Assembly (NCBI RefSeq): GCF_002950945.1 | Contig: NZ_CP012673.1 | Location: 12,515,501 to 12,579,500, forward strand | Source of the DNA: Sorangium cellulosum | Lineage (GTDB): Bacteria > Myxococcota_A > Polyangia > Polyangiales > Polyangiaceae | Direction: 5' to 3' | DNA length: 64,000 bases | Part shown: positions 54,292-64,000 of the stretch, piece after piece | Layout of the letters: the number at the start of each line of letters is the position of its first letter | How positions within the stretch are numbered: the first letter of the stretch is position 1 | Made by a program: the position numbers and the translations under genes | The notes under the pieces: model-generated | What the model saw: the letters and a program-made list of their open reading frames with translations, nothing else | What the model was told of the DNA's origin: nothing | The model's database searches: none

Positions 54292-55371
54292 TCACGCCTC
54301 CCGGAGGCTCGTCCCGGAGTCCGCGTCGAACAGGTGCACGTTGCGGAGCGTTATCCTCACGGTGTCGCCCTTGGCGACGCGCGCCGCGGGGTCGAGGCGC
54401 GCCACGAACGGCGCCCCCCCGACGGTGCCGTGGGCGTACGACTCGGCCCCGAGCGCCTCGACGATCGCCACCTGGAAGGGCGCGCCCTCCTCCCCCGGGG
54501 CGAGCTCCACCTCGTGCGGGCGCACGCCGACCGTCACCCGCCGCCCGGGCGCGAGCGCGCCCGGGAAGCCGGCCTGATCGAGCTCGACCGCGAGATCTCC
54601 CTGGACCGCGGCCCACCGCCCGCCCCGGCTCTCCAGGCGCGCCTCGAAGAAGTTCATGGCCGGGCTGCCGAGGAAGCTCGCCACGAACTGGGTCCGCGGC
54701 CGGGCGAACACCTCGAGCGGCGGCCCGGACTGCTCGACGACCCCCTTGTTGAGGATGAAGATCACGTCCGCGAGCGTCATCGCCTCGACCTGATCGTGGG
54801 TGACGTAGACGCTTGTCGCACCGAGCCGGTCGTGCAGCTTCCGGATGTCGACCCGCACCTGCGCGCGCAGGGCCGCGTCGAGGTTCGAGAGCGGCTCGTC
54901 GAAGAGGAAGAGCTGCGCCCGCCGCACGATCGCCCGGCCCATGGCGACGCGCTGCCGCTGGCCGCCGGACAGCGCCCGGGGGTACCGGTCGAGGAGCGGG
55001 CCGAGCCCGAGCATCTCCGACGCCTCCGCCACGCGCGACGCGATCTCCGCGGGCGGCGTCTTGCGCAGCTTCAGGCCGAACGCGAGGTTCTCGCGCACCG
55101 TGAGGTGCGGATACAGGGCGTAGGACTGGAACACCATCGCGATGTCGCGGTCGCGCGGCGAGAGCCGCGTGACGTCGCGCCCCCCGAGCGCGATCGTGCC
55201 CTCGTCGGCCTCCTCGAGGCCCGCGAGCAGCCTGAGCAGCGTCGATTTGCCGCAGCCGCTCGGCCCGACGAGGACCGCGAACGAGCCGTCGGGCACGTCG
55301 ACGGAGACGCCGCGCAGCACGTGGGTCTGGCCAAATCGCTTATTGAGCTCGCGCACGTTGACAGAGGCCAT
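54292..55371 (-). CDS. Carbohydrate ABC transporter ATPase (MalK/UgpC-type), orphan
   Basis: A 359-residue ATPase of the CUT1 sugar-importer class. Walker A GPSGCGKS (about 36-43), Q-loop MVFQSYALYPHLTV, signature LSGGQRQRVAMGRAIVRR, Walker B LFLFDEPLSNLDA and H-loop VTHDQVEAMTLAD are all intact. The C-terminal regulatory OB-like part (about 240-359) is present (VTVGVRPHEVELAPGE). No permease or binding-protein gene is nearby, as often seen where one MsmK/UgpC-like ATPase serves several importers. The start ATG 55371 has a weak GAGAG. Confidence 0.9.
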   Translation of the reverse strand: MASVNVRELNKRFGQTHVLRGVSVDVPDGSFAVLVGPSGCGKSTLLRLLAGLEEADEGTIALGGRDVTRLSPRDRDIAMVFQSYALYPHLTVRENLAFGLKLRKTPPAEIASRVAEASEMLGLGPLLDRYPRALSGGQRQRVAMGRAIVRRAQLFLFDEPLSNLDAALRAQVRVDIRKLHDRLGATSVYVTHDQVEAMTLADVIFILNKGVVEQSGPPLEVFARPRTQFVASFLGSPAMNFFEARLESRGGRWAAVQGDLAVELDQAGFPGALAPGRRVTVGVRPHEVELAPGEEGAPFQVAIVEALGAESYAHGTVGGAPFVARLDPAARVAKGDTVRITLRNVHLFDADSGTSLREA

Positions 55372-55908
55372 GTTGGAAACTCTCGTGTGGGATGAGTGCC
55401 TGTCACCGGCAGCGACACCTGGCGAGCCGCTCCGGTCCGCGCTTCCGAGGCGTCGGGAAGATCCGTATTGAAGGCGGGGATGTGCCGAGCCGCAGAGCGC
55501 CAGCCCAAGGTGACAGCGGCGTGGCCGCGGACGCGATAGCGCGGCCGCTCCTCCACGTTCATTGCCCCTCGCACGGCGCGAACGCTACACCAGCGGCCGC
55601 GGCCAGGTCCACGATTTCTGAGCGCGCCAAGCGGGTTTTCGAGGTGCGTCGCAATCGACGCACGCGCTGCGAGCGGCGCGCCGGCCGCAGCGCGCGGCCG
55701 CATCACCGCGGCCGCATCACCGCGGCCGCCGGCTCGGGCGTCATGCCTGCACCCAGGGCCAGTGAGCCGAGGCCCATCCTGTCACCGTACGACCAACTCG
55801 CGACGATCCACACCACGCGCGCGGCACCGCTCATGTTCCACCACGGACGCTAATGCCGCGGGACCGGCGACGTTGACGGTCTCGCCGCAGCATGGCACCG
55901 TCCTATTC
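55372..55908. other. Gap between ABC ATPase and AAA/WD40 gene
   Basis: About 540 bp with no credible gene. A short direct repeat, CCGCATCACCGCGG, occurs twice near 55698-55725. The frame of the next gene is open from 55762, but that part has low-complexity noise-like translation. Confidence 0.4.
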
Positions 55909-58900
55909 GTGACGTTCTCGGCGCCTCCCGACCTCGATCAGGCGAAGGCCAGCGCCGGAGATCACAGGCGCCGCTTCCAGGCGGGCGGGACCGTGGGCGA
56001 CGGCGCCATCTATATTGAGCGTTCCGCGGACAGGGAGCTCTTCGATGCGCTGCGGCGCGGGGAGCTCTGCTATGTGCTGTCGACCCGGCAGATCGGCAAA
56101 TCCAGCCTGCGACTCCGCGTCTCGCGGCAGCTCCGCGCCGAGCAGCTCGAGTGCGCGAGCGTGGATCTCGGCGCCCTCGGCGCCGACACCGCCACGCCGG
56201 TGAGCTGGTACCTCGGCATCGCCTCCGAGATCGCCGAGCAGCTCGGGCTCGAGCCGCCGGACGATTTCTGGGACGAGCACTGGCACCTCGGGCCGGTGCA
56301 CTGCTGGCTCCGCTGGCTCGAGGACGTCGTGCTCGTGGACATCTCCGCCGCGATCGTCCTCTTTCTCGACGAGATCGACGCGACGTTGTCTCTGCCGTTC
56401 TCGCGGGACGACTTCTTCACGGGGATCCGGGCCTTCGTGAACCGGCGGGCGGAGCGGCCGGCGAACGCGCGGCTGACGTTCTGCCTGCTCGGGGTGGCGA
56501 CGCCGCGGGAGCTCGTGTCCGATCCGACGCGCACGCCGTTCAACATCGGCCGCTCGATCCGGCTCGACGACTTCACCCGCGCGGAGGCGAGGGGGCTCCG
56601 CGCGGGGCTCGACGGGCTCGTGCCCGACCCCGACGCGCTGCTCGACGCGATCTTCGCGTGGACGTCGGGACACCCCTACATGACCCAGCGGCTCTGCGCG
56701 GACCTCACCGGAGAGCTCCGGGGGCTCGACGTCGACGACGCCGTGGCGCGGCGCTTCCTCGACCAGGCCCGGACCGAGGACCCGAACCTGCGCTACGCCG
56801 AGCGGTGCCTGGACGCCCACGGCCCCCACCACGGCCCCCACCACCGGCCGGCGCACGCGGCGAAGCTGCTCGGGCTGTACAAGCGGCTGCTCGAGGGCGA
56901 GCGGATCGCGGCCGACAGCGGGGATCCGGTCCAGCTCGCGCTGCGGCTGACGGGCCTCTCCGCCGAGCGGTCGCGGCCCGGGGGCCCGCCCTGCCTCGCC
57001 GTGCGCAACCGCATCTTCGGCCACGTCTTCGACCGCGCGTGGGTCCGGGCGCGCGAGGAGGAGCGCGCCATCACCGAGCCGCTCGTGCGCTGGGCCGCGA
57101 GCGGGCGAAAGGACGATTTCCTCGTGGGCGGCGCGGCGCTCGCCGAGCTCACGTCGTGGGCGGACGGGCGGGAGGACCTCTCGACCGAGGAGCGGGCGTT
57201 CCTGTCGGCCTGCGTGGGGGCCGAGTGCCAGAAGCGGTCGATGCGGCGGCTGCTCAGCGTGCTCGCGGTCGCCGTCACGCTGCTCGGCGCCCTGGCCCTC
57301 GTGCTCCTCTGGCAGATGGGCAAGGAGGAGCAGGCGCGGATCAGGGCGCAGCAGGAGGTGCGCGAGAAGGACGCCCGGCGCCTCGCGGCCCAGGCCGCCA
57401 AGGAGCTGGCCGAGGGCGAGCTGCAGCGCGCGCGCCTGCTCGCGGTGGAGGCCGCCCTCGCCGCCCGGGCGAGCGGCAGGCCGGCGGGTCCGGCCGTGGT
57501 GCAGGCGCTCGGCGACACCGTCCGGGGGCCGGCCGTCGCCCAGGAGGTGCTCGTCGGCCACGGCGGCGCGGTCCTCGACGCCGCCTTCAGCCCCGACGGC
57601 CGCTCCGTGGCCACCGTCTCCGCGGACGGGACCGCGCGGCTCTTCCGCCCCGGCGAGCGCGAGGCGCCGCTCGTGCTGCGCGGCCACGGCCTCGGGGTGG
57701 TCGCCGTCGCCTTCAACCGCGACGGCAGTCGGCTGGCCACCGCCTCGATGGACGGCACCGTGCGCCTGTGGCACGCCGACGGCCACGAGGACCGCGCGCT
57801 CGCCGCGCGCGGCGGGGCGCCGGCCAGCGTGGCGTTCAGCCCGGACGGCAGCCGCGTGGTCGCGGGCATGTCCGACGGGACGATCCACGTGTGGCGCGTC
57901 GACATCGTCGACGAGCCGCCGCTCGTCGTTCCGCTCGGCGAGCGGGTCATCCGGCGCGCGGTCTTCAACCACGACGGCGGCCGGATCCTCGCCACGGCCA
58001 TCAGCGGGACGGTCTACATCGTCCGCGCCGACGGCCAGGGCTCCCCCATGCCGCTCGAAGGGCTGGGCCAGGGGATCGAGGCCGCGGAGTACGCCCCCCG
58101 CGACGACCGCATCGTGCTCGCGGCGGGCGACGGGACGGCGCGTGTCCTGCCCGCCGCCGCCGGCCCGGGCCCACACGAGCCGGTCGTGCTGCGCGGGCAC
58201 GCAGGCCCCGTGCGCTGCGCCGCCTTCAGCGCCGACGGCACCGAGGTGATCACGGCCTCCGCGGACCATACCGCTCGAATTTTCCGCGCTGACGGCAAAG
58301 GGGTGCCGCGGGTCCTCGACGGCCACGAGGGCACCGTGACCCGCGCCGCGTTCAGCCGCGACGGCAAGAGCGTCGTCACCGCGTCGGAGGACGGCACGAC
58401 GCGGGTGTGGCGCCTCGACGCGCCGGGCGAGCCGCTGCTCCTCCACGGCCACGCCGGGCCCCTGACCAGCGTCGCCGTCAGCCCGGACGGGGGCCGGATC
58501 GCCACGGCCGGGACCGACAAGACGGCGCGTGTCTTCCGCGCCGACGGCTCGGGCGAGCCGCTGGTGCTCCAGGGGCACGAGGATCACGTGCTCAGCGCCG
58601 ACTTCAGCCCGGACGGCGCCCGCCTGGTCACCGGCTCGGCCGACCGGACGGCGCGTGTGTGGCGCGTCGACGGCAAGGGGCAGCCGCTCGTGCTCGGCAC
58701 CCACGACGACCGGGTGGTGGGCGTCGCCTTCAGCCCGGACGGCACCCGGATCGTCACCACCTCGTGGAACGGCATCCTGCGCATCTTCGAGGACGGCGGC
58801 CAGGGCGACCCCATCCTGCTGCGGGACGAGCGCGCCGGGCTGCTCCGGGCGGCGTTCAGCCCCGACGGCAAGCACATCGTGGCGACCTCGGGGCCCAGCG

Positions 58901-59469
58901 TGAAGGTGTGGCCCGCCGACGGCCGCGGCGCCCCCCGGGTCATCCCCTCGGGCTACGGCGACCGCGCGATCGCCGCCCTGGCGGTGAGCCCGGATGGGAA
59001 CCACATCGCGATCGCGGCGCTCGACGAGGGCGTGCGGCTGCTCCGGACCGACGGCGAGGGCGAGCCGTTCGTGCTGAGCGGCCTCGGCACGGCGGTCCGG
59101 ACCGTCGCGTTCAGCAGCGACAGCGCCCGCGTGGTGGCCGTGTCGAGCGACGGCAGCGCGCGGGTGCTGCCCATCGACGGGCAGGGCGAGCCGCTCACCC
59201 TGCTCGCCCCCGGCGTCATGCTGACCGACGCCGTGTTCACCCCCGACGCCACCCGCGTCGTGACCGCGACGAACGACGGCACGGCGCGCGTCTTCTCGAT
59301 CGCGGCCGACCCCCTGATGTCACGCGCGTGCGCCTACGCCGGGCGCAACTTCACCCGCGAGGAGTGGGCGCAGCTCATGCCCGACGTCGATTACCGCACC
59401 ACCTGTCATGAATGGAAGGATGCCCCGGTGCTGGACGCCGGCGCGGCCCCGCGCCGCGACGAGCGCTGA
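55909..59469 (+). CDS. AAA-like domain membrane protein with 14 WD40 repeats
   Basis: A protein of about 1186 residues. The N-terminal AAA-like (AAA_35 type) ATPase domain (about 25-340) has a P-loop variant LSTRQIGKSS (about 58-67) and Walker B IVLFLDEID (about 150). A single membrane segment (LSVLAVAVTLLGALALVLLW, about 449-468) and a charged coiled coil (about 470-515) follow, then about 14 WD40-like units (about 546-1135; for example VLRGHAGPVRCAAFSADG, VLQGHEDHVLSADFSPDG), enough for two seven-bladed propellers. The end FTREEWAQLMPDVDYRTTCH is the usual tail of such myxobacterial/cyanobacterial proteins. The GTG start at 55909 is the best fit but has no ribosome site; a TTG at 55873 is possible. 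Likely a signalling scaffold; ligand unknown. Confidence 0.8.
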   Translation: MTFSAPPDLDQAKASAGDHRRRFQAGGTVGDGAIYIERSADRELFDALRRGELCYVLSTRQIGKSSLRLRVSRQLRAEQLECASVDLGALGADTATPVSWYLGIASEIAEQLGLEPPDDFWDEHWHLGPVHCWLRWLEDVVLVDISAAIVLFLDEIDATLSLPFSRDDFFTGIRAFVNRRAERPANARLTFCLLGVATPRELVSDPTRTPFNIGRSIRLDDFTRAEARGLRAGLDGLVPDPDALLDAIFAWTSGHPYMTQRLCADLTGELRGLDVDDAVARRFLDQARTEDPNLRYAERCLDAHGPHHGPHHRPAHAAKLLGLYKRLLEGERIAADSGDPVQLALRLTGLSAERSRPGGPPCLAVRNRIFGHVFDRAWVRAREEERAITEPLVRWAASGRKDDFLVGGAALAELTSWADGREDLSTEERAFLSACVGAECQKRSMRRLLSVLAVAVTLLGALALVLLWQMGKEEQARIRAQQEVREKDARRLAAQAAKELAEGELQRARLLAVEAALAARASGRPAGPAVVQALGDTVRGPAVAQEVLVGHGGAVLDAAFSPDGRSVATVSADGTARLFRPGEREAPLVLRGHGLGVVAVAFNRDGSRLATASMDGTVRLWHADGHEDRALAARGGAPASVAFSPDGSRVVAGMSDGTIHVWRVDIVDEPPLVVPLGERVIRRAVFNHDGGRILATAISGTVYIVRADGQGSPMPLEGLGQGIEAAEYAPRDDRIVLAAGDGTARVLPAAAGPGPHEPVVLRGHAGPVRCAAFSADGTEVITASADHTARIFRADGKGVPRVLDGHEGTVTRAAFSRDGKSVVTASEDGTTRVWRLDAPGEPLLLHGHAGPLTSVAVSPDGGRIATAGTDKTARVFRADGSGEPLVLQGHEDHVLSADFSPDGARLVTGSADRTARVWRVDGKGQPLVLGTHDDRVVGVAFSPDGTRIVTTSWNGILRIFEDGGQGDPILLRDERAGLLRAAFSPDGKHIVATSGPSVKVWPADGRGAPRVIPSGYGDRAIAALAVSPDGNHIAIAALDEGVRLLRTDGEGEPFVLSGLGTAVRTVAFSSDSARVVAVSSDGSARVLPIDGQGEPLTLLAPGVMLTDAVFTPDATRVVTATNDGTARVFSIAADPLMSRACAYAGRNFTREEWAQLMPDVDYRTTCHEWKDAPVLDAGAAPRRDER

Positions 59470-59711
59470 AGCGGCGCGCCCAGGCGCGCGTGGAAGCGGC
59501 GATCGTCGGTGGTTGTCCGTTATCGGCCGAGCGGGTCCGAGATCGTGAGTCACCGGCCCCCCGCCGCCACCCCGCGCGCATTTCTCCCACCTTTCTTCCG
59601 TGGGGGCGGACGACCTTGTCCTGGTTCGCGCCGGCGCGGGAACCATGTATGCTGGCTTGGCTTACTCACGATCTGCCCCGCACGATGCGGGCCTGATCCG
59701 ACGCCCGGTCT

Positions 59712-63292
<3,581 letters not shown>

Positions 63293-63296
<4 letters not shown>

Positions 63297-64000
63297 GCGA
63301 GGAGAAGGCGAACCTCTCCGAGAGCACCGGCGACACGGCGATCTCGGGCGTGAAGGCCGACGGGCGGAGGCGCGCGGCGCTCGGCCTGGTCCAGATGATC
63401 TACCGGCTCGCGAAGGCGTGCCTCCTGCACAGCGACTCGAACCAGGCGGTGCTGTCGCTGGTGCCGTCCGCGATCGACGGCATCGCCCAGTTCTGCGAGC
63501 TCTCGGGGAGCGAGGCCGCGACGCTGGTGTTCGCGGGGAACACCCTGTTCATCAACGGCCAGATGCTCCGCGCCTCGCGCGAGACGTACGAGGTCGCCCT
63601 GGAGCTCGGCAGCTTCTTCGAGGCCTGCGACGTCTCCGAGCTCGTGCTCGAGAAGACGGTCCGCCGCGCCGAGCTCGCGGCCTTCGCCCGCATGCTCGCC
63701 GACGCGCAGCGCGACCGCAGCAGCGCCGCGCGCCTCGCGCAGTCGAGCCTGCGCGGCATCCGGGTCCGCAAGCTCGCGAGCCCGTTCCCGGGCGGATCCA
63801 TCGAGGGCGACGGCACCCGCATCGGCCGCGTCAGCCGCACCTACGCCGCGGCGATCCTGGTGATGCGGTCCTTCTACGCGGCCCTCAGGTCCGGCGAGGC
63901 CGCGATGCCGCAGCGGGTGAAGCGCGTCGCGCAGAAGCTCGTCGCCGCGGCCGAGGAGGACGCGCGCCTCCTGCTCTCGATCGCGGCGGGCAAGGCCCCG
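63293..64000 (+). CDS. Unknown cytoplasmic protein, truncated by window end
   Basis: The first 236 codons of a gene that continues beyond the window. The GTG start overlaps the kinase stop (GTGA), indicating coupling; GGGAGGAAG lies just upstream. The translation is helical and acidic (RAALGLVQMIYRLAKACLLH, SLVPSAIDGIAQFCELSGSE, TYAAAILVMRSFYAALRSGE). It resembles the N-terminal part of proteins that later carry an HD-type phosphohydrolase domain, but the diagnostic part is not in the window. Confidence 0.6.

Noticed and set aside
50287..55395. A 1702-codon open frame on the plus strand opposite the response regulator, hybrid kinase and ABC ATPase
   Set aside because: The translation is Arg/Glu/Val/His-rich shadow sequence without domains, and the opposite strand carries three well-recognised genes.
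55894..55911. A TGGCAC sequence as a sigma54 promoter
   Set aside because: The -12 element (TTGC at the correct spacing) is absent.

Overview
The window is GC-rich DNA, densely coded on both strands and full of long spurious reading frames, as expected at this composition. Its gene content points to a myxobacterium, probably a Sorangium/Polyangium relative (inference). The evidence is two eukaryote-like Ser/Thr protein kinases (one fused to an AAA ATPase), an AAA-like/WD40 protein, multi-PAS and hybrid histidine kinases, RsbR-like STAS proteins, many Gly/Ala/Thr-linker lipoproteins, and several secreted DUF1501/DUF1552/DUF1592 proteins. No rRNA, tRNA, CRISPR array, insertion sequence or phage gene was seen.

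Left part (1-12.4 kb). Three translationally coupled pairs each join a Tat-exported protein to a lipoprotein carrying a c-type haem motif: DUF1592+DUF1552 (26-3102), DUF1501+propeller lipoprotein (5630-8286) and DUF1592+DUF1552 (9352-12413). Between them lie a PPP-type phosphatase with a TerB-like N-terminus and a methyltransferase with membrane segments.

Hemicellulose locus (12.4-15.8 kb). A GH62 arabinofuranosidase lipoprotein and a CE1-type esterase lipoprotein converge on a perfect 20-bp hairpin. Each has a TTGAC(A/G)-N17-CACA(A/T)T promoter with a LacI-family-type palindrome between the boxes. A third copy faces left toward the DUF1592/DUF1552 operon, which suggests that this operon belongs to the same sugar regulon. 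This is the most interesting observation in the window.

Middle part (16-36.6 kb). It holds surface lipoproteins, a triple-PAS/STAS protein, an imine-reductase-like dehydrogenase, a serpin lipoprotein, a MASE1/PAS hybrid kinase, a kinase-cyclase-like-AAA regulator, an OLD/RecF-type ATPase and a dihaem propeller lipoprotein. It also has the C-terminal stub of a copper monooxygenase, a hexapeptide acetyltransferase and a divergent LysR regulator.

Right part (36.6-64 kb). A six-gene leftward operon (44270 to 36649) encodes a complete BMP/nucleoside-type ABC transporter, coupled by GTGA overlaps to a haem-motif protein and a lipoprotein. Divergent from it are a small secreted protein and a tetrahaem lipoprotein. 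Then come a DUF1349 protein, a LacI-like-sensor/STAS fusion without HTH, an antitoxin with only a toxin stub, a hybrid kinase/response-regulator operon with a 27-bp tandem repeat, an orphan sugar-ABC ATPase, an AAA/WD40 membrane protein, and a Ser/Thr kinase coupled to a gene that runs off the right edge.
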